Assembly (NCBI GenBank): GCA_003216535.1
Contig: QCIS01000001.1
Location: forward strand, 186,001-250,000
Source: Prochlorococcus sp. AG-402-N08
Lineage (GTDB): Bacteria; Cyanobacteriota; Cyanobacteriia; PCC-6307; Cyanobiaceae
Reading direction: 5' to 3'
Length of the DNA: 64,000 nucleotides
Part shown: positions 47,345 to 56,833 of the stretch, one piece after another
Numbering within the stretch: the stretch's first letter is position 1
How the letters are laid out: each line of letters opens with the position of its first letter
Notes under the pieces: model-generated
What the model was told of the DNA's origin: nothing
Seen by the model: the letters and a program-made list of their open reading frames with translations, nothing else
Database searches by the model: none
Program-made: the position numbers and the translations under genes

Positions 47345-48286
47345 ATGGTTTCATCATTACCCACTCAAGCAGAACAACCTAAAAGAAGGAGTAATGATCC
47401 AATAAGTTGGTATTTGCAAAACATAGGTAGAGTTCCTCTATTAACACCAGCCGAGGAGATCGAATTGGGGAATCAAGTTCAGAAAATGATGATTCTTACA
47501 GAAGATGGACAATTAAATGAAAAAATTAATGAATTTACAACTCATCAAAAAAGAACAATAAAAATTGGTCGAAGAGCTAAAGAAAGAATGATGAAAGCTA
47601 ATTTAAGATTAGTTGTCAGCGTGGCTAAAAAATATCAAGGTAAAGGATTAGAACTTCTTGATTTAGTACAAGAAGGTTCTCTTGGGTTGGAGAGGGCTGT
47701 TGAAAAATTTGATCCGACAAGGGGATATAAATTTTCTACTTATGCTTTTTGGTGGATTAGACAGAGTATGACAAGAGCAATTGCCTGTCAATCAAGAACA
47801 ATCCGTTTACCTGTCCATTTAAGTGAAAGGTTAGCTTCTATTAGAAAAGTTAGTAGAGATTTGGCTCATAAACTTGGTGCTATGCCTAGCAGAATTGAAA
47901 TTGCAGAGGCGATGGAAATTGATGTAGATGAATTGGATTCTGTTTTGAGACAAGCCTTATCGACAAGTAGTTTAGATGCTCCAGTAAATGGTGATGATGG
48001 CAGGAGCTTTTTAGGTGATTTGATTGCAGATAGTACTAATGAGGAACCTTTAGATCAAGTTGAACAAAAAATGCATCAAGAGCAACTTGGGAAGTGGTTA
48101 AGTCATTTGAGCGAGCAAGAACAACATGTTCTCAAATTAAGATTCGGACTTGATGCAAATGAGAGACATACACTTGCTGAAATTGGAAGATTATTAGAAG
48201 TTTCTAGAGAAAGAGTGAGACAAGTTGAACTTAAGGCACTCAGAAAATTAAGAAATTTAACTAGAAAATTACCTAGCGGAATTTAA
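47345..48286 (+). CDS. Group 2 sigma-70 family RNA polymerase sigma factor
   Basis: An alternative sigma factor of the RpoD-related type II group common in cyanobacteria. Region 1.2 (DPISWYLQNIGRVPLLTPAEEIELG), region 2 (NLRLVVSVAKKYQGKGLELLDLVQEGSLGLERAVEKFDPTRGYKFSTYAFWWIRQSMTRAI), region 3 and region 4 (HTLAEIGRLLEVSRERVRQVELKALRKLR) are complete. At 313 aa it lacks the long N-terminal region 1.1 of the principal sigma. It has 140 nt upstream with its own promoter space, and its stop is 1 nt from the convergent pdhA stop. Confidence 0.95.
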   Translation: MVSSLPTQAEQPKRRSNDPISWYLQNIGRVPLLTPAEEIELGNQVQKMMILTEDGQLNEKINEFTTHQKRTIKIGRRAKERMMKANLRLVVSVAKKYQGKGLELLDLVQEGSLGLERAVEKFDPTRGYKFSTYAFWWIRQSMTRAIACQSRTIRLPVHLSERLASIRKVSRDLAHKLGAMPSRIEIAEAMEIDVDELDSVLRQALSTSSLDAPVNGDDGRSFLGDLIADSTNEEPLDQVEQKMHQEQLGKWLSHLSEQEQHVLKLRFGLDANERHTLAEIGRLLEVSRERVRQVELKALRKLRNLTRKLPSGI

Positions 48287-48287
48287 T

Positions 48288-49361
48288 TTAATCTTCTGCC
48301 CAAATATATTTAGTTAGTTCTTCTGAAGGGGGTTCGGGTGCTTCAATAGCATTCTTAACTGACTCAGATATCTCTGTATCAATTTTCTTTTCAATTATTT
48401 TTAATTCTTCTTCCGTTGCGAATTTACCATCAATAATTTCTTGAGCTAATTTCTTAATAGGATCTCTTTTCCCCCAAAAATCCTTCTCTTTTTCAGACCT
48501 TAATTCATCTGGATCTGCAAGAGAATGCCCTCTGTATCTATAAGTCAGGCATTCTAAAAGTGTGGGCCCTTCTCCTGCTCTAGCTCGCTCAATTGCTCTT
48601 TGTGCGGCCCCTCTAACCGCTAATACATCCATTCCATCAACTTCCTCCCCATGCATACCAAAAGCAGAAGCTTTTCTCCAGATTTCAGGATTACTAGTAG
48701 CTCTATCGTGAGCCATACCAATAGCCCATTTATTATTTTCAACAACAAAAATTATGGGTAATTTCCATAACTGGGCCATATTTAAACATTCAAAAAACTG
48801 CCCATTATTACAAGTCCCATCCCCAAAGAATGCTGCAGTTACCGCATCACTAGAATTATTACCAACAACTTCCTTTTTGTATTTACTTGAAAAGGCTGCC
48901 CCTAAGGCAACTGGAATTCCCTCTCCAATAAATGCATATCCTCCGAGTAAGTGATGTTCATTTGAAAATAAGTGCATAGATCCACCTCGGCCTTTGCTGC
49001 AACCGGTAGCTTTACCAAAAAGTTCACTCATTACTTCAAATGAGGGAACACCTGCACTTAGTGCATGAACATGATCACGATAGGTGCTACAAAACCAATC
49101 ATGTTTTTTTTTCATGGCGCCAATTACGCCCGTACTTATAGCCTCTTGACCGTTATATAAATGAACGAAACCAAACATTTTGCCCCTGTAATACATTTCT
49201 GCACACTTATCTTCGAACCTACGACCAAGCGTCATGTCTTCATAAAGAAATAATCCGGTTTCTCGATCTAATTCGGCTTTTTTTATATCTTGAAGATTTG
49301 AGATTCTCTCTACGTGTGTTTCCAAGAAAAATACCTTAACGAAGTTTTGATTTGTTAACAT
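48288..49361 (-). CDS. pdhA: Pyruvate dehydrogenase E1 component, alpha subunit
   Basis: This is the TPP-dependent decarboxylase subunit of the pyruvate dehydrogenase complex. [67 protein letters not shown], and the TPP motif [40 protein letters not shown] are clear. [16 protein letters not shown] is the phosphorylation-loop region. Length 357 aa from ATG 49361; a TTG at 49325 (start of ETHVERISN) with AAGG eight nt before it is an alternative start. E1-beta is not in the window; lpdA (E3) is 9 kb away. Confidence 0.95.
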   Translation of the reverse strand: MLTNQNFVKVFFLETHVERISNLQDIKKAELDRETGLFLYEDMTLGRRFEDKCAEMYYRGKMFGFVHLYNGQEAISTGVIGAMKKKHDWFCSTYRDHVHALSAGVPSFEVMSELFGKATGCSKGRGGSMHLFSNEHHLLGGYAFIGEGIPVALGAAFSSKYKKEVVGNNSSDAVTAAFFGDGTCNNGQFFECLNMAQLWKLPIIFVVENNKWAIGMAHDRATSNPEIWRKASAFGMHGEEVDGMDVLAVRGAAQRAIERARAGEGPTLLECLTYRYRGHSLADPDELRSEKEKDFWGKRDPIKKLAQEIIDGKFATEEELKIIEKKIDTEISESVKNAIEAPEPPSEELTKYIWAED

Positions 49362-49474
49362 TCTAAGGTGTGAAGGGCGATTTTCATGATTTTTTTTAAT
49401 AACTCTGTAAGACCTTGTGAAAAAAATTTTTAACTTGATAAAATTTGTCTAAGAATTTTCAATAGGATATTTGT

Positions 49475-51580
49475 TTGGAACTTCCTTTAGACCATTTTCG
49501 TTTAATTGGCGTAAGCCCCTCTGCAACTTCTGAGGAAATTTTAAGGGCGTTTCAATTGCGGTTAGATAAAACACCCGATGAAGGTTTTACTTATGAAGTT
49601 TTAACCCAAAGATCTGAGTTGCTTCGCCTCACTGCCGATCTACTAACAGATCCTGAAAGCAGAAGAGAGTACGAAAATTTGTTATTAAATGGGAAATCTG
49701 GATTGGAGTTTTCCTCAAATAGAGAAGTAGCAGGACTTATACTTCTTTGGGAATCGGGTTCACCAAAAGAAGCATTTAAAATCACGAGAAAAGCATTGCA
49801 GCCCCCACAAACTCCAGCCTTGGGAAGTAGTAGAGAAGCTGATTTAATATTATTGGCTGCTTTAACAGCTAGAGATTCTGCAATTCAAGAACAACAGCTT
49901 AGATCCTATTCGAACGCGGCAGACTTTTTATATGAAGGTATACAAGTTCTCCAAAGAACGGGAAAGCTTGGAGACATAAGAAAAGAACTTGAAGAAGATT
50001 TGGTTGCGCTGCTACCTTACAGAATCCTAGATCTACTTAGTAGGGATCTAATTGATCAAGAGTCTCATAAAAAAGGCATAAGTATGTTGGAAAATTTAAT
50101 AATCAAAAGAGGTGGTTTGGAAGGTAATAATAAATCTGAATATAAAGACTATTTAAATCAGCAAGAGTTTGAAGCTTTTTTTAAACAAATTAAGCCATTT
50201 TTGACAGTGCAAGAACAGATTGATTTGTTTCTTGAATTACAAAAAAGAGGATCATTAGAAGCAGGATTTTTAGCTTTTCTATCCTTAACAGCTATTGGTT
50301 TTTCTAGAAGAAAACCGGAAAAATTATTTGAAGCGAGGAGAATTTTAAAGAAACTAAATTTATCCGGTCTTGATTCAATGCCTTTAGTTGGTTGTTTAGA
50401 CTTGCTTTTAGCTGATATTGACCAGGCCTCTGCAAGGTTTTCAAGTAGTTCTGATGAAAATTTACGAGATTGGCTTAATAATTATCCCGGAAATAAGTTA
50501 GAAGCGATATGTATTTTCTGTAAAAATTGGTTAGAGAATGATGTTTTAGTTGGGTATAGAGATATTGACTCAAAAGAGGTGGATTTAGATTCTTGGTTTG
50601 AAGATAGGGAAATTCAAGAATTTATAGAAAAATTAGAAAAGAAATCAAATAAAATTGTAATTAGATCAAATCTTCAGAACCAACAAATTGAGAATGAATC
50701 TTCGACAAAGACTAATGAAGATTTTGATAATAAATTAGGTAATACTGATGAAAGAAGATTACCTTTGCCTGGTGGCATAAAACAAGATTATGAAAATGTT
50801 GAGATCAAAGAAAACCTATTCAATGAGGAATACTTCAAGAAAAAACCAATAGATTTTTATAATTTTTTAATTGAAAAAATTGCTGAATTAAAGTTTAGTT
50901 TTGGGGAATTCTTGAAGGATAAAGAGATTATTAATCGGTCACATTATTTAATATATATTTATGCTTTTTTGATCTTATTTGCTTTTGGTATGGGTATTGG
51001 ATTTATTAGAAATAATTTAAAAAAATCTATTGAGGACGAATCTATTGCTGAAAAACCTTTAATTGCTATAGATAAAAATCAAAAGCTTAGTGAGAAAGAT
51101 ATTATTCAAGAAATAAAAAAAAATACTTCAAGCAAATTGAATTCTATTCCTGAGAAATCTGCTTCAATTATTTCCTATGAATTCAAAGAACTTAATACAC
51201 CTTCTCCTTCTTTGGAAGATATAAGGATTTTAATTAATGGATGGCTTCTAAGTAAAAGTAAATATTTAGAGGGAAAGAGTGAAATTAATCTCTCTAAGAT
51301 TGTTAGTAAAGGTCTGATTGATCGAACAATCGAAGAAAGACAGAACGATATCAAGAAGGGAATTTATAAAGAAATTAATTCTCAAATACTTAAGATTGAT
51401 TTGGAATCTCAAACTTCATCTCGGATAGTTGTTTTAATCGAATTAAATTATTTAGAGAAAATACTAAAGAATTCTGGAGAATTTGTTAATGAAACATCAT
51501 TGAGTCCCCTTAAAGTTAAATATATTTTAGGTTTTTCAAATAAATCATGGAAATTGGTTGATTTCGTGAGTGGCTTATAA
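49475..51580 (+). CDS. ftn2: Cell division protein Ftn2/ZipN (ARC6-like)
   Basis: A cyanobacterium- and plastid-specific divisome anchor that tethers FtsZ to the membrane. The N terminus has a divergent J-domain (LDHFRLIGVSPSATSEEILRAFQLRLDKTP), followed by a large helical region to about residue 390, a charged linker, one transmembrane helix (SHYLIYIYAFLILFAFGMGIGFI, about residues 490-512) and a C-terminal domain (EDIRILINGWLLSKSKYLEG ... YILGFSNKSWKLVDF) like the ARC6 intermembrane-space domain. Length 701 aa. Partner of the FtsZ encoded at 25052. It begins TTG at 49475 and is 47 nt upstream of ffh. Confidence 0.92.
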   Translation: MELPLDHFRLIGVSPSATSEEILRAFQLRLDKTPDEGFTYEVLTQRSELLRLTADLLTDPESRREYENLLLNGKSGLEFSSNREVAGLILLWESGSPKEAFKITRKALQPPQTPALGSSREADLILLAALTARDSAIQEQQLRSYSNAADFLYEGIQVLQRTGKLGDIRKELEEDLVALLPYRILDLLSRDLIDQESHKKGISMLENLIIKRGGLEGNNKSEYKDYLNQQEFEAFFKQIKPFLTVQEQIDLFLELQKRGSLEAGFLAFLSLTAIGFSRRKPEKLFEARRILKKLNLSGLDSMPLVGCLDLLLADIDQASARFSSSSDENLRDWLNNYPGNKLEAICIFCKNWLENDVLVGYRDIDSKEVDLDSWFEDREIQEFIEKLEKKSNKIVIRSNLQNQQIENESSTKTNEDFDNKLGNTDERRLPLPGGIKQDYENVEIKENLFNEEYFKKKPIDFYNFLIEKIAELKFSFGEFLKDKEIINRSHYLIYIYAFLILFAFGMGIGFIRNNLKKSIEDESIAEKPLIAIDKNQKLSEKDIIQEIKKNTSSKLNSIPEKSASIISYEFKELNTPSPSLEDIRILINGWLLSKSKYLEGKSEINLSKIVSKGLIDRTIEERQNDIKKGIYKEINSQILKIDLESQTSSRIVVLIELNYLEKILKNSGEFVNETSLSPLKVKYILGFSNKSWKLVDFVSGL

Positions 51581-51627
51581 TTACAAACTTCAAGATCACC
51601 TATAATAATTAAAATTTCTTTTTAATT

Positions 51628-53079
51628 ATGTTTGATGAACTCTCGTCACGCTTTGAAGACGCAGTAAAGGGTTTAAGAGGCGAAGCAAAAATTAGTGAAA
51701 ATAATATGAACGATGCCTTGAAGGAGGTAAAAAGAGCACTCCTTGATGCAGATGTTAGTTTGTCTGTAGTCAAAGACTTTATATCAGATGTCAAAGATAA
51801 AGCTATCGGAGAAGAAGTAGTTAGGGGTGTAAACCCAGGTCAAAAATTTATAGAAGTTGTAAATAAAGAATTGATTAAAATCATGGGGAGTGAAAATTCT
51901 CCATTAATTGAAAATGAAAATAGTCCTACAGTGATTTTAATGGCTGGACTACAGGGAGCTGGTAAGACAACTGCAACAGGAAAATTAGGCCTTTATTTGA
52001 AGGAAAAAGATAAAAAAGTCCTTTTGGTTGCAGCAGATATTTATCGACCAGCAGCTGTAGAGCAGCTTAAAACATTGGGAAGTCAATATGAATTGGAAGT
52101 TTTTTCAGCTAAAGAAAAAAATAGCAAACCCGAAGAGATAGCAAAGGAAGCATTGAATTTTGCTAGTGAAAATGATTTTAATTCGATAATTATTGACACC
52201 GCAGGAAGATTGCAAATTGATGATTCCATGATGAGTGAAATGGTTCGGATAAAAGAAGTTTCTAATCCTGATGAAGTTTTACTTGTTGTTGATTCTATGA
52301 TTGGACAAGAAGCTGCTGACTTGACAAAGTCATTTCATGAAAAAGTAGGCATTACAGGGGCGATACTAACTAAGTTGGATGGCGACTCTAGAGGTGGAGC
52401 TGCTTTATCAATAAGAAAAATAAGTGGTAAACCTATCAAATTCATAGGTGTCGGCGAAAAAATAGAGGCACTTCAACCATTCCATCCAGAGAGAATGGCT
52501 AGCCGAATTTTAGGAATGGGTGATGTATTAACACTTGTTGAAAAAGCACAAAAGGAAGTCGAGCTTGCTGATGCAGAAGCTATGCAAAAGAAACTTCAAG
52601 AAGCAACTTTTGACTTTAATGATTTTGTTAAGCAAATGAGATTAATAAAAAGGATGGGCTCACTTGGTGGATTAATAAAATTAATACCTGGAATGAATAA
52701 AATCGATGATGGGATGATAAAAGATGGAGAAGATCAACTAAAGAAAATAGAATCTATGATCTCATCAATGACTCTTGAGGAAAAACAAAAACCTGAAGTT
52801 CTTGCTGCTCAGCCTTCCAGAAGACAAAGGATTGCTCAGGGTAGTGGTTATGAAGCAAAAGATGTAGATAAAGTATTAGCTGATTTTCAAAGAATGCGAG
52901 GTTTTATGAAACAAATGTCTAATGGAGGAATGCCTGGAATGGGAGGAATGGGAGGAATGGGAGGAATGGGAGGAATGCCTGGAATGGGAGGAATGGGAGG
53001 TATGGGAGGAATGACTAATAATAAACCGATGAAAAAACAAAAAAATAATAAGAAGAAAAAAGGGTTTGCTGATTTATAG
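51628..53079 (+). CDS. ffh: Signal recognition particle GTPase Ffh
   Basis: Ffh binds the 4.5S RNA and signal sequences and delivers ribosomes to the membrane. N domain to residue about 95; G domain with GLQGAGKTTATGKLGLYL, DIYRPAAVEQLKTL, IIDTAGRLQID and TKLDGDSRGGAALSI; M domain with RMGSLGGLIKLIPGMN and PSRRQRIAQGSG (RNA contact). The C terminus has a long Gly-Met tail (GGMPGMGGMGGMGGMGG...) coded by a GGAATG-type DNA repeat, then a Lys-rich end. Length 483 aa. It is followed by rpsP, a pairing seen in many bacteria. Confidence 0.97.
   Translation: MFDELSSRFEDAVKGLRGEAKISENNMNDALKEVKRALLDADVSLSVVKDFISDVKDKAIGEEVVRGVNPGQKFIEVVNKELIKIMGSENSPLIENENSPTVILMAGLQGAGKTTATGKLGLYLKEKDKKVLLVAADIYRPAAVEQLKTLGSQYELEVFSAKEKNSKPEEIAKEALNFASENDFNSIIIDTAGRLQIDDSMMSEMVRIKEVSNPDEVLLVVDSMIGQEAADLTKSFHEKVGITGAILTKLDGDSRGGAALSIRKISGKPIKFIGVGEKIEALQPFHPERMASRILGMGDVLTLVEKAQKEVELADAEAMQKKLQEATFDFNDFVKQMRLIKRMGSLGGLIKLIPGMNKIDDGMIKDGEDQLKKIESMISSMTLEEKQKPEVLAAQPSRRQRIAQGSGYEAKDVDKVLADFQRMRGFMKQMSNGGMPGMGGMGGMGGMGGMPGMGGMGGMGGMTNNKPMKKQKNNKKKKGFADL
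52925..53014 (+). repeat. GGAATG-type tandem repeat inside ffh
   Basis: About 90 nt of variations on GGAATGGGA (with GGAATGCCT spaced about every 36-50 nt) encode the Gly-Met-rich tail of Ffh. It is an in-frame minisatellite, so copy changes in multiples of three would alter only tail length. Confidence 0.85.
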
Positions 53080-53133
53080 TTCCTAAATTTTTACCTTTAA
53101 ATGATATTATTATTAAAAACGCATTAATTTAAG

Positions 53134-53493
53134 ATGATTAAATTGCGCCTTAAGCGCTTTGGAAAGAAAAAAGAGGCAAGTTTCAGAATTGTTGCATGCA
53201 ATAGTACTTCCAGAAGAGATGGTAGACCTTTACAAGAACTAGGTTTTTATAACCCAAGAACTAAGGAAACTAGGCTTGATACAGAAGCTTTAAGAACAAG
53301 ACTTACTCAGGGTGCTCAGCCAACTGATGTTGTTAGGACTCTATTAGAAAAGGGAGGGTTATTAGAAAAGATAGAAAGACCCTCAATCGCTATTGGTAAG
53401 GCAAAGATAGAGAAGGAAAAAGTTGCTAAAGCTAAAATAAAAGATGAAGAAAATGATGGTTCAAAAGCTGAAAGCGATAGTAATGAAGCTTAA
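53134..53493 (+). CDS. rpsP: 30S ribosomal protein S16
   Basis: S16 is a small-subunit assembly protein. The N-terminal [41 protein letters not shown] is highly conserved. The core ends near residue 80; a Lys/Glu-rich tail of about 35 residues follows ([22 protein letters not shown]), a common feature of cyanobacterial S16. Length 119 aa. It is preceded by ffh at 54 nt and followed by phoH. Confidence 0.97.
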   Translation: MIKLRLKRFGKKKEASFRIVACNSTSRRDGRPLQELGFYNPRTKETRLDTEALRTRLTQGAQPTDVVRTLLEKGGLLEKIERPSIAIGKAKIEKEKVAKAKIKDEENDGSKAESDSNEA

Positions 53494-53535
53494 AACTAAT
53501 AGTTTGATAAATTTTTATTATTATTCAATAACTAG

Positions 53536-54492
53536 ATGAAGGAAGTTTCCAAAACTGGTCACTTCACAATAGATTTGCCAAGCCCTGATGCCGCTACAGC
53601 ACTATCAGGTCCAGGGAATTCTTTTTTAAAAAAGTTTGAATCACTCACAGGTGTGTCTCTAACTATTAGAGGTTTACAACTTGAGATGAACGGTGTCATA
53701 TCTAAGATTGAAAGAGCATCAGCATTAGTGGAGTTGACAAGACCAATTTGGGAGCAAGGCCTAGAAGTTCCAGAGGTAGATCTTAAAGCCGCCCTAAGTT
53801 CTTTAAACATGGGAGAGTCATCATCGCATGCTGAACTTGGGAAAAAAGTTCTTGCGCGTTCTAAAGAAGGAAGATATTTAAGGCCAAGAACCATAAGGCA
53901 AAAAGAATATGTTGAATCAATCGAAAACTTTGATCTTACGTTTGCGATTGGTCCGGCTGGTACTGGTAAGACATTCTTAGCAACTGTATGTGCAGCAAGA
54001 TTATTGAACGAGAAAAAAATAGAAAAAATTGTTTTAACTAGACCAGCCGTTGAAGCTGGGGAAAGTTTGGGATTTCTTCCTGGAGATTTGCAACAAAAAG
54101 TAGATCCATATTTAAGACCCCTTTTTGATTCCTTACATAGTATTTTCGGATTTGATAGAACAAATTCGTTAGTCGATAAAGGAATTATTGAAGTTGCCCC
54201 ATTAGCATTTATGAGAGGCAGAACCTTGGATAACTCTTTAGTAATTCTAGATGAAGCACAAAATACCACCTGCTCTCAAATGAGAATGTTTTTAACAAGA
54301 TTAGGTGAGAGGTCAAAAATGGTTGTAAACGGAGATATTACGCAAATTGATTTAAAAAAAAATCAGGAAAGTGGCCTTATAGAAGCATCAAGAATTTTCT
54401 CCGAAACTGAGGGGATCAAATTTTGTTATTTGACTGTTGAAGATGTAGTTCGTCATCCTTTAGTACAGAAAATTATTGAGGAATATAAATAA
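53536..54492 (+). CDS. phoH: PhoH-like NTPase
   Basis: A PhoH/YbeZ-family ATPase with probable RNA-related role. The P loop FAIGPAGTGKTFLATVCAARLL is near residue 138, and the Walker B-type DNSLVILDEAQNTTCSQMRMFLTRLG near 238, with VVNGDITQIDLKK following. An N-terminal KH-like segment (LTIRGLQLEMNGV) precedes it. Length 318 aa. The 236-aa ORF on the opposite strand (53559-54269) is a shadow. It is the gene after rpsP, 42 nt apart. Confidence 0.93.
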   Translation: MKEVSKTGHFTIDLPSPDAATALSGPGNSFLKKFESLTGVSLTIRGLQLEMNGVISKIERASALVELTRPIWEQGLEVPEVDLKAALSSLNMGESSSHAELGKKVLARSKEGRYLRPRTIRQKEYVESIENFDLTFAIGPAGTGKTFLATVCAARLLNEKKIEKIVLTRPAVEAGESLGFLPGDLQQKVDPYLRPLFDSLHSIFGFDRTNSLVDKGIIEVAPLAFMRGRTLDNSLVILDEAQNTTCSQMRMFLTRLGERSKMVVNGDITQIDLKKNQESGLIEASRIFSETEGIKFCYLTVEDVVRHPLVQKIIEEYK

Positions 54493-54565
54493 CTTTATAA
54501 CTCTGGAGATCCGTACCCTGAAATCTTAAAAATCAAGTAGAATAGATTCATATTTAATAAAGAAA

Positions 54566-55303
54566 ATGCCAGCAAGTAGTAATTTCAATCAAGCTATTCG
54601 TGAAGCACAAACCAGTTCAATTGTCGGACCTAATGTTGTTCAAAAAGCTTTACCGTACGTCGGTGGAGGTATGGTATTAACTTCTTTAGGAGTTTTAGCA
54701 GGTGTATCACTCATAGCGACAAATCCTGGGCTTTTCCAGCCTCTCTCAATAGTTGCCTTAATTGCAGAATTGATTTTGTTTTTTATAGCCACAAGTGCTG
54801 CAAATAATGCAAATAATGCGAAGGCCCTGCCCTTGTTAACAGGATTTAGTTTGTTAACTGGATTCACCTTAAGTGGAATAGTTGCTTTAGCAATAGGAAC
54901 AATTGGTATTGGTTCTGTTGGAACAGCTGCCTTAGCTACGGGTATAACTTTCGTTATTGCCTCTTATACTGGTCAAAGAATGAGTGATAGTGTAGGTCAA
55001 GCACTAAGTGGGGTAGTTGGTCTTGGGTTGATTGGACTGCTTATAGCAATGTTTGTCCAATTAATTGGAGGATTTTTTGCTCCAGGAGTTTTTGGAGGTT
55101 CAGGGCTCGAATTGATAATTGCAGGATTTGGAACTGTACTATTTGTTGCAATGTCTTTCGTTGATTTCTATACAATGCCAAGAAGATATAATGATGATCA
55201 ATACCTTGCAGGGGCTTTAGGTATGTATTTAACTTATATAAATCTTTTTGTTTTTATATTGAGATTAATGATTGCACTCCAAGGCGGTGGAAGAAGGGAC
55301 TAA
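54566..55303 (+). CDS. Bax inhibitor-1/YccA family membrane protein
   Basis: A seven-helix-type membrane protein of the BI-1 family (TMBIM), members of which act as calcium leak channels or modulate membrane proteases such as FtsH. Seen: hydrophobic helices from residue 28 onward, FTLSGIVALAIG, FVIASYTGQRMSDSV, and the C-terminal DFYTMPRRYNDDQYLAGALGMYLTYINLFVFILRLM with the paired acidic residues that the family uses. Length 245 aa. It is followed by a good terminator, so it ends a transcript. Confidence 0.88.
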   Translation: MPASSNFNQAIREAQTSSIVGPNVVQKALPYVGGGMVLTSLGVLAGVSLIATNPGLFQPLSIVALIAELILFFIATSAANNANNAKALPLLTGFSLLTGFTLSGIVALAIGTIGIGSVGTAALATGITFVIASYTGQRMSDSVGQALSGVVGLGLIGLLIAMFVQLIGGFFAPGVFGGSGLELIIAGFGTVLFVAMSFVDFYTMPRRYNDDQYLAGALGMYLTYINLFVFILRLMIALQGGGRRD

Positions 55304-55330
55304 ACAATTGTCTTTAAATATATTTTCTAA

Positions 55331-55357
55331 AGCGTAGAATACTTTCTACGTTTTTTT
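55331..55357 (+). terminator. Rho-independent terminator after the BI-1 gene
   Basis: A perfect 7-bp stem CGTAGAA (55333-55339) / TTCTACG (55344-55350), 4-nt loop TACT, then seven T residues. It just reaches the stop codon of the convergent 175-aa gene. Confidence 0.85.
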
Positions 55358-55883
55358 ATTGGGCGATATCAAGAATTTGTTTTTTTATGAATTCCTTTTG
55401 CTCTGAATCATATTTCATAGAATTATCAAAACTATTTCCCATAGTATCTAAGTCTCTAAGGACTTGATTGACAGACGTTGTAACTGACTTAGTTTCTAGC
55501 AGTCTCAAAATAGCTTTACATCTATCTGAAATGTTCTCTGATGCCGTCTCATATTCATGATTATTTTCTCTGCGATGAAAAATAATTTGGGCGGAACTCA
55601 TTATTAAATTTTTTACTACTATGTTTGTTACAGGATCCCCACCTTCATTAAGTTTGAAAATAAGTGAAAAAGGAAGTTTATCTAATAAAAAACAATTTTT
55701 ATCTGATAAAGCGTATGCAAAAAATCCCCTGAGTCCTTTTTTTGTTTTGATTAGCTCTGCAATTCTATCTGCTAAAACTTCTTCGCTAAGTAAATCTTCT
55801 CCCCACTCTTTGCACCATTGTGCGGATATATTTATTGCCTGAGCAAAAGTAGCTTCTTTTAAATTTATAGCTTTTTTTTCCAT
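55356..55883 (-). CDS. Conserved cyanobacterial hypothetical protein (175 aa)
   Basis: I do not recognise a domain. It is soluble, with no signal peptide or membrane helix, and predicted mostly helical. Notable stretches: AQAINISAQWCKEWGEDLLSEEVLADRIAELIKTKKGLRGFFAYALSD and the Cys-containing KNCFLLDKLPFSLIFKLNEGGDPVTNIVVKNLIMSSAQIIFHRR. Two or three Cys are present. It lies between two plus-strand transcription units, so it is likely monocistronic; its start is 38 nt from the divergent era start. Codon use is like its neighbours. Confidence 0.7.
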   Translation of the reverse strand: MEKKAINLKEATFAQAINISAQWCKEWGEDLLSEEVLADRIAELIKTKKGLRGFFAYALSDKNCFLLDKLPFSLIFKLNEGGDPVTNIVVKNLIMSSAQIIFHRRENNHEYETASENISDRCKAILRLLETKSVTTSVNQVLRDLDTMGNSFDNSMKYDSEQKEFIKKQILDIAQ

Positions 55884-55921
55884 TTTTGATCAGAATTTTA
55901 TTATTGATGCATTAGAAGTCT

Positions 55922-56833
55922 TTGACTAATTATAGATCTGGGTTTGTAACTTTACTAGGAAGGCCAAATGTGGGGAAATCTACTTTAATAAATAAGTTGA
56001 TTGGAGAAAAAATAACAATTACTTCTCCAGTAGCACAAACTACCAGAAATAAATTAAAAGGAATACTTACTACAAAAAATGGACAAATAATTTTTGTCGA
56101 TACACCTGGTGTTCATAAACCTCATCATCGACTTGGAGAAATTTTAGTAAAGAACGCAAAATCAGCAATTGATGGAGTTGATATGGTTATTTTTGTGATT
56201 GATTCAAGTGAAGAGCCTGGTAGAGGAGATGAATATATAATGAACTTCTTAGTAGCAAATAAAACTGAGTTTATTGTTGTATTAAATAAGTGGGATTTGG
56301 TAAGTAAAGAATTTAGAAATTTACGAATAGATCAATACAGAAGATTTTTTGGAATTAATAGAAATTTTCAAATTGTAAGTGCCTCGCAAGGAGAAGGGTG
56401 TTCTGAATTAGTCGATATAGTACTTACTTTTCTTCCAGAGGGACCAAAACTTTACGATGAAGAAATGATATGCGACCAACCATTAGATAATTTATTATCT
56501 GATTTAGTAAGAGAGCAGGTATTAATAAATACAAGAGAAGAAGTTCCTCATAGTATTGCAGTAAAGATTGAAAAAATAGAAGAAATGAAAAGAAAAAATG
56601 GCAAAAGTTTTACTGCTATTTTGGCTACTATTATTGTTGAAAGATCAACTCAAAAAGGAATTCTTATTGGAAAGAAAGGTTCAATGTTAAAAATGATTGG
56701 TCAGTCAGCAAGATCAAATATGTCAAAATTAATTGATGGTCCAGTTCATCTAGAGTTGTTTGTGAAAGTTGTTCCAAATTGGAGAAAAAAAGAATCAAGG
56801 TTAATTGAGTTTGGTTATGAGGAAGATTTCTAG
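55922..56833 (+). CDS. era: GTPase Era
   Basis: Era is a ribosome-assembly GTPase binding the 16S rRNA 3' end. G1 TLLGRPNVGKSTLINKLIG, switch/G3 DTPGVHKPHHRLGE, G4 LNKWDLV and the C-terminal KH domain (IVERSTQKGILIGKKGSMLKMIGQSARSNMSKLI) with the WR and LGY-like end are present. Length 303 aa. TTG start at 55922. It abuts the next gene (TAG ATG), heading a four-gene operon. Confidence 0.96.
   Translation: MTNYRSGFVTLLGRPNVGKSTLINKLIGEKITITSPVAQTTRNKLKGILTTKNGQIIFVDTPGVHKPHHRLGEILVKNAKSAIDGVDMVIFVIDSSEEPGRGDEYIMNFLVANKTEFIVVLNKWDLVSKEFRNLRIDQYRRFFGINRNFQIVSASQGEGCSELVDIVLTFLPEGPKLYDEEMICDQPLDNLLSDLVREQVLINTREEVPHSIAVKIEKIEEMKRKNGKSFTAILATIIVERSTQKGILIGKKGSMLKMIGQSARSNMSKLIDGPVHLELFVKVVPNWRKKESRLIEFGYEEDF

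Noticed and set aside
53559-54269. 236-aa ORF antisense to phoH
   Set aside because: Long, but it lies fully within phoH on the other strand, has no recognisable motif, and is rich in Ser and Pro as expected from a reverse-frame shadow.
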